Shown one piece after another: positions 43,752 through 55,286 of a stretch of DNA of 64,000 bases. Below the pieces are notes generated by a model, which did no database searches, was not told the DNA's origin, and saw only the letters and a program-made list of their open reading frames with translations. The stretch lies in contig CM061141.1 of the NCBI GenBank assembly GCA_030789695.1, positions 274,629,655 through 274,693,654 of the forward strand, read 5' to 3'. The DNA is from Scilla litardierei (taxonomy: Eukaryota; Streptophyta; Magnoliopsida; Asparagales; Asparagaceae). Within the stretch, counting starts at the first letter, position 1, and the number at the start of each line of letters is the position of its first letter. Both the position numbers and the translations under genes were made by a program.

Positions 43752-45914
43752 ATGCCGCCCTGGACACGGCCTCCCACCAGGAGAGCTTCCGCCAAGCGGA
43801 AGCGGCCGGATGAGCCCGGCCCCTCCCACGAGGTGGAGGACTCTCCTCCGCCTACACCACCACACCCCGTTCACCCCGCACAGCCTGCAGACCCCGCACA
43901 CCCCGCACAGCCTGCAGAGCCCGTTCACCCCGCACAGCCACTCCCTGCCGACCCACTGCCACCACCGGCTCCACTTGTCGGGCCGCTGGGGATTACGTTC
44001 CGGGACGACGCACACCGCGTCGTTTTTGAGCGAATTTCCCAGCGCTCGATTGTACCCTCCAGGTTCACACACCTTGCAGACCTAGGATGCCTGGGGGTAC
44101 TCGAGGGGATGCTCACTTTGTATGACAACGTGGGTTGGCGAGATTTTTTCCAGGTGTCGGCGGACACCTTTGTCCGCCCGACACTTGAGGTGCTTAGTTC
44201 TATCGCCCGGGCCGACGAGGGATGCTCGTTTAGGTTCATGGACCGAGAGTGCCAGGTCACTCTCGGTATGATGAGAGCTTTCTTTTCGTGGCCCGATAAC
44301 CCCGGGGCCGACCGTGGTTACGCCCCCACTCACATTCCCCCACCTTCCTTCGATTCCGGCGCTTTCTGGGCCCGGATCACGGGTTTACCTGCCGCCTTCG
44401 ACCCTAGTAGGGCCAAGGCCTCGGCCATCATCCACCCCTGCCTCCGCATAGCTCAGCGCCTTATGGCGACTACCTTTTTGGCGAGGTATGAGCCTGGGAC
44501 GATGTTCACGCCGGAGCTTTATATGCTCTATGCGATGACGCGCCCCAGAGCTCTAGCTAGGGATAGTGACGAGTTGGTCCCCGCCGTCGTGATTGATATC
44601 ACGAGCTGGTTTCTGGAACGCATCATCGTATCGGTGAGCGCTCGCTCACCGATATGTTGTGGCGGTCTAATCACCCTGCTCGCCCTGATGACCGGTGAGG
44701 ACCTTCCAGCCGACCTGCGACGAGCCCCGGGCCCCACTTCACTGTCCATAGACGTCATGGCCCGGATGAAGATGCTACGTCCGCACGGTCAGCAGCACTG
44801 GGTTTGGTTGCATGGTCCCTACGGTGCTGATTACATGATCCTTCCGAGCCCAGCTCGGACACAGATAGCACCAGCACAGGTGGACTGGCTTCGGGTGATG
44901 GATCTCCTGATCCCCGCCGCCTACGTGCTTGAGGTCGAGGAGGCCGAGCAGGCTGAGCAGGCCCACGCTGCACACGCTGCACCCGCTGACCCCGCTGCAC
45001 CCGCTGACCCTGTGGCCCCTCAGCAGCCTGATATTTCTGCTGCTCCCGACACCTCTGTCCACACTTTTGCCGGTGTCGGGAGTACACTCGCTGAGACCAC
45101 CCCCACTACCTCCACGCTCACCACCACTCCCACCACAGCTGGCCCTCTGTCCATTGAGCCCGTTTCCTCCGCCCTACCCGAGCGCCCACCGACTATTGTT
45201 GAGAGCGGAGAGCCCTCTTTTTCTGCCGTCGTGGAGACCGTGGTTGTCACCTCTGTCTCCATCGCAGCCGTACTTTCTGAGAGTGTCGTGACGTCTGTTC
45301 CCTCGTCTGTGTCACTGACCTCTCTGGCCACCTCGTCGCCACTTTTGTACTCCACTTCCGCTGCTACTGCTTCCACCGCATACCAGCCTGCGCCCCAGCC
45401 TCGCACTGAGGCTAGGCCCACACTTGTGAGCACAGCACCTTTCCTCCACATGACTGCTGAGCCCATCCACTACACCACCCGAGTCCGCCAGCCCCGTCCT
45501 GCACAGCACAGACAGGTGCGTCCCTCTGCACCACCTTCCCCCGACACTGTACTTCAAAGCATTCGTGCTCTCGAGGGGGCGGTGAGTGCCCTCAGAGGTG
45601 ACCTCAGGACCATGTCTGCCACCGTCACCGCTATGGCCAGCCGCTTCGACCTACTTCCGGGCATTCACTATTGCCTCACTAAAATTCTCGAGCGGCTTCC
45701 TCGCGTACCCACACCCACCCAGCAGGTACCCACCCCCACTCCTTCACTCACACAGCCTGCTTCCACACCCACACCCACCCAGCAGGTACCCACCCCCACT
45801 CCTTCACTCACACAGCCTGCTTCCACACCCACACCCACCCAGCAGACTGTTCCCCAGCCACCACCTCCTCCTCCTCCGCCTCAGGACGGAGACGGCGCAG
45901 CCCCACCCTCTTAG
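43752..45914 (+). CDS. ORF3 of element C, intact 720-aa protein of unknown function
   Basis: Uninterrupted ORF. Residues 1-25 contain the basic cluster RRASAKRKRP (possible nuclear signal). 26-75 are Pro/His/Ala repeats. About 76-395 form a globular domain (GITFRDDAHRV, ERISQRSIVPSRF, GMLTLYDNVGWRDFF, RYEPGTM, CCGGLITLLALMTGED). About 396-720 are a Ser/Thr/Pro-rich tail with a 20-residue duplication. It recalls the uncharacterised ORF1 of Athila elements. No transmembrane segment is obvious, which argues against an envelope protein. A DNA- or RNA-binding role is a guess from the basic N-terminus. Confidence 0.8.
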   Translation: MPPWTRPPTRRASAKRKRPDEPGPSHEVEDSPPPTPPHPVHPAQPADPAHPAQPAEPVHPAQPLPADPLPPPAPLVGPLGITFRDDAHRVVFERISQRSIVPSRFTHLADLGCLGVLEGMLTLYDNVGWRDFFQVSADTFVRPTLEVLSSIARADEGCSFRFMDRECQVTLGMMRAFFSWPDNPGADRGYAPTHIPPPSFDSGAFWARITGLPAAFDPSRAKASAIIHPCLRIAQRLMATTFLARYEPGTMFTPELYMLYAMTRPRALARDSDELVPAVVIDITSWFLERIIVSVSARSPICCGGLITLLALMTGEDLPADLRRAPGPTSLSIDVMARMKMLRPHGQQHWVWLHGPYGADYMILPSPARTQIAPAQVDWLRVMDLLIPAAYVLEVEEAEQAEQAHAAHAAPADPAAPADPVAPQQPDISAAPDTSVHTFAGVGSTLAETTPTTSTLTTTPTTAGPLSIEPVSSALPERPPTIVESGEPSFSAVVETVVVTSVSIAAVLSESVVTSVPSSVSLTSLATSSPLLYSTSAATASTAYQPAPQPRTEARPTLVSTAPFLHMTAEPIHYTTRVRQPRPAQHRQVRPSAPPSPDTVLQSIRALEGAVSALRGDLRTMSATVTAMASRFDLLPGIHYCLTKILERLPRVPTPTQQVPTPTPSLTQPASTPTPTQQVPTPTPSLTQPASTPTPTQQTVPQPPPPPPPPQDGDGAAPPS
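45709..45848 (+). repeat. 60-bp tandem duplication in the ORF3 tail
   Basis: 45721-45780 and 45781-45840 are identical 60-mers encoding a Thr/Pro/Gln-rich 20-residue unit. B has only one such unit, so this is a C-specific in-frame duplication. Confidence 0.9.
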
Positions 45915-47811
45915 GCACCCTTGATGCCATTGATCTCTTTTGCCGTCATGCTGCCCGTCTCTGCTGGGTCCTGATGATTTTTGCCCACCCCCCTCCCCTC
46001 ACTGTTTTTGGGTCCACATTTTGTTCACATCTTTCTATATCATTTTTGGGAGCGAGGGAGAGATTTTTGGTGTCACACTTTTATATCTGATTCACTCCTA
46101 TATCTGCATGCATCATGTCTGCATCATATTTTGCGTTTCGTTATTTTTATTTTCTTTTTCCTCATGCATGCATCCTCACCTACCCCTCACATTACACGTC
46201 TCTCGGTGTGCCACACTTCGCACATTGAGGACACTGTGCACTTTAGCTTGGGGGAGTGAGTTCTCACGTTCTTTTCGATTTACCACCTTTATTTTCAGTT
46301 TTTTCACGCCATTTTCCGCATTTGCACTCACTTTCATCACTTTTTCCTTTTTTTTACCATGCATCACGTTTTTCTTATTTTCTTTCTGTGCTGCATTGTA
46401 ATTAGCTTCGTTTTCCCTTTTCTATCTTTTACTTCTTTCATCTCATGCTAGAGATGACTTTTCTGTAATGATGATGACGTGGAGTTAGCTTTCTCTATAT
46501 GCATGCTATATTTGTCATGTCTTAGATTTTATTTCTGATATCATATGCAGTGATTTGCCTTGCATTTAGATATAGTAACCCACACTTTTTCCGCATGAAA
46601 ATGGATGAAATTTTATTATTAGCTGAGTCTGAATATTCATATGTATGCTATCGCAGAAAACACACCAAGATTCACGCATTGAATGCTTATATCTGGAGTA
46701 CCGTTTTCTTTTCCTATATCACTTCTATTTGCATGATTTGTACATTTCACTTCAGGATGATTGAATGAGGTTAGCTATGATAAATCTGGATTAGTTAGCT
46801 TTTTGTAATCGAAACCAAGTAGATTAGATTACCCTGCTGAAGTTGTCGTGCACGTCTTATAGAGTGAACTGATAGACATATTTACTTCTTTCTCCACATA
46901 TCTTGAACATCAATTCTCTATTTTAAAATCATTGGTGAATCTCCCCTTAGCGATTCTAGTATTTGGCATTTCCCCCGTTATTAAAATCCTAGCTCCAAAT
47001 TTCCCAAAACCAAAGAAAGAAAAAGAAAAATTCTTGTATATCCTTCTTTATCTTTGATTTGGGATCATTGTGTATATGTGATATAAAAAAAGGGAAAAAG
47101 AAAAGAAAAGAGAAAAGAATCTCAATAAACGATCTCATCTCATGTTCTCTCTTTCTTTCCTCTTTTTGTTTTTATATTTTTATTACTTTTGGAGCTTCAT
47201 AAAATGGGGATGTGAATATTGTTTTTTTTATGCCACCACGCTTATAGATAAGCTTGGGGGAGGGAATCCAATGATGTGTGAGAGAGTGACTACTTGACGG
47301 TGCACGATAACCTAGGCTAAGTAATATTCTATACTCGGTGAGATTGTTTTAGCTTCACGAAATCCAGAAATCTATGCGTAGCACTCATTTCATGAAATCC
47401 ACGCTTTTCTATTCTTTCTATTCTATTGCGTGATATTCTTATACTCCTCATAGAAAGCATTCAATTGAAAAGTGTGTGATCTGCGATATTGTATACCGCT
47501 TTAAATGATTCAGACGATGTTAATTTTAGAATTATTCCGTTTTTCATGCTATATCAATATTCTTGGGTTTTCTATTTCTATTTGCACCATTTTACTATGA
47601 TATTGAAATAAAAGTCTTTGACATGTGTTTTACATTCGGTGCATGCTATATGAGTACGCAAAACCCACGTCCTGAGAAAAATGATCTAGCAGCTTCCCTC
47701 TTCGCTTTCTTCTTTCTTCTTCGTTTTTCGTTTTCCGTTTTTCGTCGTTTTCGTTTTCTGAATTCACCGGGTTCGCCTTTTACTTATCTTCCTCGAGGAC
47801 GAGTAAGAGGT
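45915..47811 (+). other. Non-coding 3' region of element C
   Basis: About 1.9 kb, T-rich, collinear with 12600-14557 of B. Contains AGCTTGGGGGAG at 46245-46256 and 47251-47262, identical in core to the final polypurine tract. I see no gene. Confidence 0.7.
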
Positions 47812-47826
47812 AAGCTTGGGGGATTT
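47812..47826 (+). other. Polypurine tract of C
   Basis: AAGCTTGGGGGATTT directly before the TGATCACTCC start of the 3' LTR. Confidence 0.82.
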
Positions 47827-48121
47827 TGATCACTCCATATTTTACACCTTTTTTCCGCATGATTGCATGCCATTTAGATCGCTCAAATCACGTTTTTCAC
47901 GATTTATCGACAATATTGCGATACTTTTCACGGTTTGTTGTTTTTGTCGTATTTCAGGAGATTTGGAGCGATTTGGAGTGATCCCGAGATACACCTACTC
48001 CAGAGTGTCACCGACGACATCCCCGAGGGGTATTTTGCTATTGGAGAGGAGCGGAAGAAGAAAGAACATCGTAGGAGCGACGAGGAGGCAAAAACACTCA
48101 GAATGGGCATTTCTAGTGTCT

Positions 48122-48503
48122 CACTCGGCCGAGTGAAGGAGTCACTCAGCCGACCAGAAGACCCCGCTCGGTCGGCCAGATCGGACACGCACCAAGTGTG
48201 CACTCGGCCGAGCATCGGAAGCCACATCGGCCGAGTGACGAAACCCCGTCCGCCCGAGTGGCGCTCAGACGACGCTCATCAAAAACTCCCAACTTACTGT
48301 TTTTCATCAGTCTGAGCATCAGAAGACCCACTCGGCCGAGTGGCAATTGCCGACCGCCCGAGTGAAGAGAAGCCCATCGGCCGAGTGACGACAACTCACT
48401 CGGCCGAGCAACGCCCGAAGTGAAGACCCCTAAGACCCCAGACTTACTGGAAATTCTCAGGGTCTCTCACTCGGCCGAGCGACTTTTGTCACTCGGTCGA
48501 GTG
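48122..48503 (+). promoter_or_regulatory. CACTCGGCCGAGTG palindrome array (C, 3' LTR)
   Basis: As at 38053-38435, with single changes such as CACTCGGTCGAGTG at the last site. Confidence 0.8.
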
Positions 48504-48982
48504 AGCCGCGCTGCCTGTAGCGTAAATTGCGATTTTCAGGCTGCGCAGGGGCAATTTTGTCACAGTTTTTTGGGCGATTTTGGGGGGTATTTAACCCCAG
48601 TTTTTAACCTAGGTTAGAGGGATTTTTCCTGACTTTTTAGCAGCTTTTTAGATTAAACTTTTTAGCTTTTGATTCTTGTGATTGGAGAGGAGAGAAAAGT
48701 TTATTTTTGTTGGATTCTTGGAGAACTCTATTGGTTTGTCTCCCTCTTCATTAAAAATCTAATTTTTATTGCTTATTTGAATATTGTGATGAATTCTATT
48801 GCTATTTCAATTGATTATTCTTGCATTTGCGGTATGATTTGTGAGTAGTCCTAACGTCTTGGGGCGTGGGGATGAACCCTACGAACCCAATTTCTGATTT
48901 GTGATGATTTGGTAGAACTATTGCTAGAATTGCTATTAGGGTTAGTTTGGGGATCAATATATTACGGATAGCTAGGTGTTCA

Positions 48983-49287
48983 TATCGATTGGGATTTGCA
49001 AGAGATTGGATCCCAATTCGATAGGAAACCCTAGAAATCCGAATTGGGTTGAAATTGAGTTTTCAGTAGTATCGGTTTGCAAGAGATTGGACCGATACTA
49101 GGGTTCTCGGTTGCAATTCCATACCGATACCCGTTTGCAAGAGATTGGACGGGTAGGAACTATCCCAACCTAGGTCGTGGCCCGAGTTTGCACGAGAGTG
49201 GGCTCGGTACGTGATTGAACGATGATGTTGATCCTAATGCTAGCTTGCCTAGGCTAGGGTTTGCAAGAGATTGGACCTAAATCTAGG
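48983..49287 (+). other. Five-hairpin array with constant loop (C, 3' LTR)
   Basis: Loops at 48996-49009, 49077-49090, 49135-49148, 49188-49201 and 49261-49274. The third stem is perfect here (TACCCGT/ACGGGTA), whereas the 5' LTR copy has one mismatch. Confidence 0.88.
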
Positions 49288-49746
49288 TTAGCTATAGACC
49301 GGCAACGGCACGAGAGCGTGAGCTAGGTTTTACATTCAGTTGCAACTAGTTCATCTGAAATTCTACCCTAGTAATTGTGATACCAATGAATCACATTGAT
49401 GAGATACGGTGAGTAGCGGGGATTCCCTATTCCCTAGGCATCTTTATTTGATTTTATATCTCCAAACTTTGTCTGACGATTATGACAGGACCGTCGAAAG
49501 GCAAATTCCCTCTTTTCTGTTACTATAGCCAGGTTGTTTGGAGAAGGCACTGTCATACGTCCTCCCTGTGTTCGATACCCGCTCGCCGCTACACCGTGCG
49601 CTTGCGGTAAAACTACACGGTCGCTCTTTTGGGTGTACACCCGGGGCCGATCAGCCAACAAGGACAAACATAACAAAGTATAGGTGCCACGCACCGACAA
49701 CTAAACAGCAGTCTAAAAACAAAAGGGGAAAAGCTCAACGAAGACA

Positions 49747-49854
49747 CTAGGACTGGTCCCCAGTGTCCACGTACTCCTCGCCAAACACAGGCTCGGGCTC
49801 GGCGTCTGCAAACTCCTCGTCCTCAACAATGAACTCAGGCTCAGGGTCTAACAT
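49747..49854 (-). CDS. Acidic 35-aa micro-ORF in the LTR of F, hypothetical
   Basis: Starts MLDPEPEFIVEDE and ends VDTGDQS. It is still open although the gag-pol of the same element has many stops. Eleven or more acidic residues and no basic residue seen. Confidence 0.45.
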   Translation of the reverse strand: MLDPEPEFIVEDEEFADAEPEPVFGEEYVDTGDQS

Positions 49855-51158
49855 GTGTCACCCAAAAGAGTAAAGGGGCACATGTCAGCAAGTCTAAAAA
49901 GACTTGGGCAAGGAAACTAAAAAGGAAGGCAAACTAGCAACCTAGCAGTTATAGTATGCATGACATGGCAGTTATGGTATGCGTGCACACGTAAGACATG
50001 GTGAAACAATAAGTACAAGAGAACAATTTATCAGGGCATGTCAAGAGTAGCCAAGCTACTAACAATCTCAATCTTTTCACTAGTCACGTTTCAAGTTGTT
50101 TGTAGATGTTTACGCCTTACAGCTGAACTGTTGGACGTTCACACTGATTGGCCGCTTAACACTACCGCAGAACCCAGAGTTTACGCCTTACAACTGCAGT
50201 TGCTGATCGGGCAGACTCCCAGTTGAATGGCCGCTTAACTCTTACCCCTCCCACATGTGAACGAGCCAGGGTCCCTGTACACGAGCTCAGTAAATGAGCC
50301 AAGGTTGCCCCGCACAAGAGCTCGTTTCCTGGATCACAAACTAGGAGCGTATTCCATTTGGCATAGGGGTGCACCTAGCCTCAATCATTTCACAAGGTGT
50401 AGCGGAGCTACGCAATCACGGGAACACTTAAAGAATGCAATGACATGACAATAAATTTGCGTACCGTTAATGGAAATTAAACATGACATGGTAGTTGTGC
50501 AACATGATAAATGTCAGATCTAGCTTCGTTGTCTAGCTAGTTCCTAAATTTGCGCCTAGGCGAGTATCATTTTGTCGCCTAGTCTCTTTTACGCCTACAA
50601 CAAGCAAATGGCCTAAGACATGGCCCAAAACCCTAAGTGGCAAGTTTCACTTGCCTAGCACCGAGGAAGACGATCAACGAGGCCGTCACACAAATGCTAA
50701 CTACGGCGATGAGATCGCTGCCATGGCAAAACACTATTAGAACAACATCCAACCTAGTTTTATTAGGGTTTCACAAAAACACAATGGGTTATGAAAACAT
50801 TAAGAGATCAATTTATTACCGTATCGGAAGCGGAAGAATGATGCCGAGCAAGCACGGCAACGGAAGAAACGATCCGGGGAACCTAGGGTTCAGATCTGGA
50901 ATGGATGGGGAAAATCTGGAGAAATGGATTAAAGGGGGGTTTGGGGATTTTTGGGGGTTGGAGATGGCCTAGGGCATGGTGGTAAGCCAAAATGGAGGGG
51001 GAAACTCCAAGGGAGGAAGGAATGGCTTGGGGAAATGTTGGAGGGTAATTTGGGGAAGAAGGAGGCTCAGGAGAATGAAAGAGGGATGAAAGAAATCGTG
51101 GGTGGGGTTTAAATAGGGAGTGCTGGCGGCTGCCCAGAAATTAGGGTTTCGACACTGA

Positions 51159-51554
51159 TTAGTCGGTCAGAGAGCAACCACTGACCGACTAGTTTGGGAA
51201 CTAGTCGGTCGGTTGACCAACGCAGACCGACTAAGTCCAAACAGTAACTCCTGTACAAAAATAGGATTTAGATTTAGTCGGTCAAAGAACAACTACTGAC
51301 CGACTAGTTCCTCATCTAGTCGGTCGATGAACGTTCTTAGACCGACTAAGAATGAACAGTACTTGGTATCAAAAATGATCATAGAGCTAGTCGGTTAAAG
51401 AACGATTGCTGACCGACTAGTTTGCAACCTAGTTAGTTGACGAACATTCTTAGACCGACTAACGATAAACAGTAACTCCTGAGAAATTAACAAATCCAAC
51501 TAGTCGGTCCATGAAGGTTTACCGACCGACTAAATCGTCATCTAGTCGGTCGGT
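51159..51554 (-). promoter_or_regulatory. Inverted TAGTCGGTC motif array (F LTR)
   Basis: Facing TAGTCGGTC/GACCGACTA pairs as in A and D. One copy has decayed (TAGTTAGTTGAC near 51431). On the - strand it is followed by TATTTAAA. Confidence 0.75.
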
Positions 51555-51845
51555 TCCCCTTCTTGTACCGGCTAACGTGCACAAAAAGTTCCGAAATGGA
51601 GCGCGAAGCTCCGGGATCGATTCCTAAGACTCCTAGGCTTGATCTAACAATAAGATATGACTGATATGAAGCCCGTCACGAATGACTTACTCCAAAATCG
51701 ACGATTCTAAGGAAGAAGCTAGAAAACACGACGAAACGATCGAAAGTGAAAGCTACGGAGACGAAAACCACACATGAGGAGAAAATCCACCAAAACATAT
51801 ATATATAATATAAATAATCCAAATACATGAAAACCAGTCGTTACA

Positions 51846-51858
51846 TCCTCCCCAACTT
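51846..51858 (-). other. Polypurine tract of F
   Basis: AAGTTGGGGAGGA on the - strand next to the 3' LTR. Confidence 0.85.
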
Positions 51859-51891
51859 AAGAAAAATTCCGTCCTCGGAATTTCCCAACAC

Positions 51892-52793
51892 TCACGTGTC
51901 CGGAAACAAAAGTGGGTAGCGCTCTCACATCTCATCCTCATTCTCCCAAGTAGACTCTCCAGGCGAGCCGTGTCGCCACATCACCCTCACAAGATTGACA
52001 ACCTTGTTCCGAAGTGACTTCTGACGCCTGTCCAGAATCCGCACTGGCTGCTGGTCATACGTCATATCATGGCGAATGGTAATCTCCGAGAAATCCACAG
52101 CATGAGATGGGTCGCTAATGTATCGACAAAGCTGCGACACATGGAAAACATGGTGAACTCCTTCCAAAGATGGCGGCAAGGCTAAGCGGTAGGCTACCTC
52201 GCCAACTCTCTCCAGAATGTCAAACGGTCCAATGTATCGCGGGCTCAACTTCCCTCGCTTCCCAAAGCGAATCACACCACGATTCGGGGAAATCCTCAGA
52301 AACACATGATCGCCCGGCTAAAAATCCAAAGGACGACGTTTAGCATCCGCCCAATGCTTAAAACGGTCCTGAGCAATCCTCAACCTCTCCCGAATGTTCC
52401 TGACAATATCCACAGCCTCCACAATCATCTCAGGTCCCAACAGCTCCCGGTCACCAACGTCATCCCAACTCAATGGCGATCGACATTTCCTCCCATACAA
52501 CACGGCAAAAGGCGCCATGCCAATACTCGCCTGGAAGCTGTTGTTGTAAGAGAACTCTACCAGATGTAGATGGTCCTCCACGAACCCTTGAAATCCAACA
52601 TGAACGCCCTGAGCATGTCCTCCAAGATCTGAATTGTCCTCTCTGACTGGCCATCCGTTTGCAGATGGTACGCTGTGCTGAAACTCAGACGCGTACCCAA
52701 ACTCTTCTGCAAACTCTGCCAGAACTGAGATGTGAATCTCGTGTCTCTGTCCGACACGATACTCACGGGGACTCCGTGAAGTCGCACGACCTC
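51892..52793 (-). pseudogene. pol: gag-pol exon 3 of F: integrase core end and chromodomain, broken
   Basis: Homologous to D 27636-28538. One G is missing in the GSWED codons near 52575 (frameshift), TAG replaces CAG at 52318-52320 and TGA replaces CGA after NEDEM near 51925. [19 protein letters not shown] and the chromodomain remain recognisable. Confidence 0.88.
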
Positions 52794-52866
52794 CTGCATA
52801 ATTCACGTTACATCACTATCTAAACTAGGAAAAAGGAAATAAAAAACGGAGAGTAAAAGAATTCAC
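52794..52866 (-). other. Intron 2 of gag-pol (F), 73 nt
   Basis: Donor ATGGAG/GTGAATTC and acceptor TTATGCAG/GAGGTCGTG on the - strand. Body alignable with D's intron 2. Both splice sites look intact. Confidence 0.78.
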
Positions 52867-55286
52867 CTCCATATATCTCCTCGCTAGCGCCTCAGTAGAC
52901 TGTCCCACTCGGAATGGAATAAAGTGCGCGGATTTGGTCAATCGATCTACGATCACCCAAATCACGTCATTCTGCTTCGGACTCCGAGGTAATCCAGTCA
53001 CGAAATCCATAGTGATGTGTTGCCATTTCAACTCCGGAATCGGAAGCGGTTGTAGAAACCCTGCCGTACGCTGATGCTCTGCCTTCACTTGCTGGCAAAC
53101 CAAACACTTGGCTACACTTCGAGCCACGCTCCTCTTCATACCATGCCACCAATAGTTCAGACGAAGATACTTGTACATCTTGGTCCCACCAGGATGCACA
53201 GAATACGGCAAACTGTGTGCCTCCACCATCAACTCCTCTCTAATATCCCCAGCTGGCACACACAACCTGGCTCCAAACCTCAGCGAGCCATCCTCGTAAA
53301 TCAAAAAGTCAGTCCGCCGACCGGCTTCCACCTGCTCCCGAATATTCACCAGCTTCGGATCCTCAGCCTGGCCAGCCTTGATCTGATCCACGATCGTCGA
53401 CTGAATCTGCATACTCATCAACGAAGAAGCCTTCCCAGGAAGAACAATCTCCACACCAGACTCGCAAAAATCCTGCTGCAATCTCCACTGCGAGGTCAAA
53501 ATCATCACCCCTGGAAGCCTACTCAGCGCATCAGGAACCACATTCACCTTGCCAGGGTGATACTGTAAATCAATCTCATAATCCGCCATGAGCTCCAACC
53601 ATCGGCGATGTCGCATGTTGAGCTCCTTCTGAGTAAAAATATACTTCAAGCTTTTGTGATCGGTGAAGATCTTCACTTTCTCACTCAGCAAGAAGTGCCT
53701 CCAAATCTTGAGCGCAAACACAACAGCAGCCAACTCCAAGTCATGTGTCGGGTAATTCTTCTCATGAACCTTGAGCTGACAAGATGCATAAGCCACTACA
53801 TGTCTGTGCTGATGCAACACACAACCGAGACCCTTGCCAGAAGCATCGCAAAAGATCTCAAATCCACCGCTGCGATCAGGCACAACAAGAATAGGGGCAG
53901 TCGTCAATCTCTCCCTCAGAACACCAAAAGCATTCTCACAATCACCCGACCAAACAAAAGGTACATCCTTCCGCGTCAATCTGGTCATCGGCTCGGTAAT
54001 ACGGGAAAAGTCCTTAATGAAGCGCCGATAGTAACCAGCAAGCCCAAGGAAACTCCGGATCTCAGACGCTGACTGTGGAACAGGCCACTCTCTGATGGCC
54101 CTGATCTTCTCGGGATCCAATGAAATACCATCTCCAGTCACCACATACCCGAGAAAAGCAACTCTGTCCAGCCAAAACTCGCACTTCAAAAACTTAGCAT
54201 ACAGCCGATGCTTCCTCAAAATCTCCAACACCGTCTTCAAGTGCGAGGCATGCTCCTCCTCAGACTTTGAATAGATCAGAATGTCGTCAATAAAGATAAC
54301 GACAAACTTATCCAAAAAGTCGTAGAAGATCAGGTTCATCAGATTCATGAAAACTGCGGGTGCATTGGTTACACCGAAGGGCATAACCACAAACTCGTAG
54401 TGTCCATACTTCGTCCTGAATGCTGTCTTCGAAACATCTCCCTTCTTCACCTTCAACTGATGGTAACCACTCCTCAGATCCAACTTCGAAAACACCCTCG
54501 AACCTCCAAGCTGATCAAAAATATCATCGATGCGAGGCAACAGGTATTTATTCTTGATGGTCACCGCATTCAACTCCCGATAGTCCACGCACATGCGACG
54601 CAAACCATCCATCTTCCTCACCAGCAGCACCGGTGCTCCCCACGGAGACACACTAGGATTGATATAACCCTTCTACAAAAGCTCATCCAACTGCCTATGC
54701 AACTCTTCCAACTCTGCTGGCGCCATACGATATGGTGCCTTCGAAATCGATTGCGCTCCCAGAACAAGATCAATAGAAAATTCTAGAGCTCGATCAGGTG
54801 GCAAACCAGACATCTCCTCGGGGAAGACGTCATCAAAGTCCCGCACAACTGCTGGCCCTTCCAGCTCCATCTGCATAGCCACAATCTCCACCGGCCTGGC
54901 CCGAAACCTGACAGGACCAAGCGAGCTGCTACCTCGGCTGAACTCAAATATTGGATGTCCGGGAATCTCGAACACCACCTTCTTCCTCTGACAGTCGATC
55001 GTAGCATAGAAGCTCGCAAGCCAATCCATCCCAAGAACTGCATCATAGTTGATGATGTCGTGGACAATGAAATCAGCGTAAAGCTCATGTCCACAAACCA
55101 CCAACGGGCAAGAATTGCAACCAAGATGCACCGAGACCACGCCATTCCCTGTAACGATTTTCCAACTCTTGGAAAGAGGGGACGTCGACAAGGAATGCTT
55201 CTCCACGAAGCTCCGAGAAATAATGCACATCGATGCACCAGAGTCAAAGAGAACTCGTGCAGGAAATGTGCACACCAAAACCACAC
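52867..55286 (-). pseudogene. pol: gag-pol exon 2 of F: protease to integrase N-terminus, one stop
   Basis: Protease [20 protein letters not shown] and FIDD, RNase [11 protein letters not shown], integrase HPGGTKMYK and CLVCQQ. TAG at 54673-54675 replaces the CAG of A-type copies; the rest of the exon is open in the same frame. Confidence 0.9.

Larger units (their letters stand above)
37759..49653 (+). mobile_element. Element C: Athila-like non-autonomous LTR retrotransposon, same family as B
   Basis: Target duplication GCCAA at 37754-37758 and 49654-49658. LTRs 37759-39584 (1826 bp) and 47827-49653 (1827 bp). Internal order as in B: tRNA-Asp primer site, gag-protease, palindrome promoter, ORF3, non-coding region, polypurine tract. 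The B and C LTRs are alignable throughout but clearly diverged, so structure shared by both has been kept over time. No RT or integrase. Confidence 0.94.
47827..49653 (+). repeat. 3' LTR of element C
   Basis: 1827 bp. Palindrome array 48122-48503, TATTTAA 48588-48594, hairpin array 48983-49287. Confidence 0.95.
49659..51845 (-). repeat. 3' LTR of element F, second part
   Basis: Continues the LTR after C's right target duplication (49654-49658). Contains the micro-ORF 49747-49854, leader donor ACG/GTAATA near 50820, TATTTAAA at 51115-51108 and the motif array 51159-51554. Ends GTCGTTACA on +. Confidence 0.92.

Noticed and set aside
43752..45914. ORF3 as a retroviral envelope-like gene
   Set aside because: Athila-type elements may carry env-like ORFs, but I see no signal peptide or transmembrane segment here and the N-terminus is basic.
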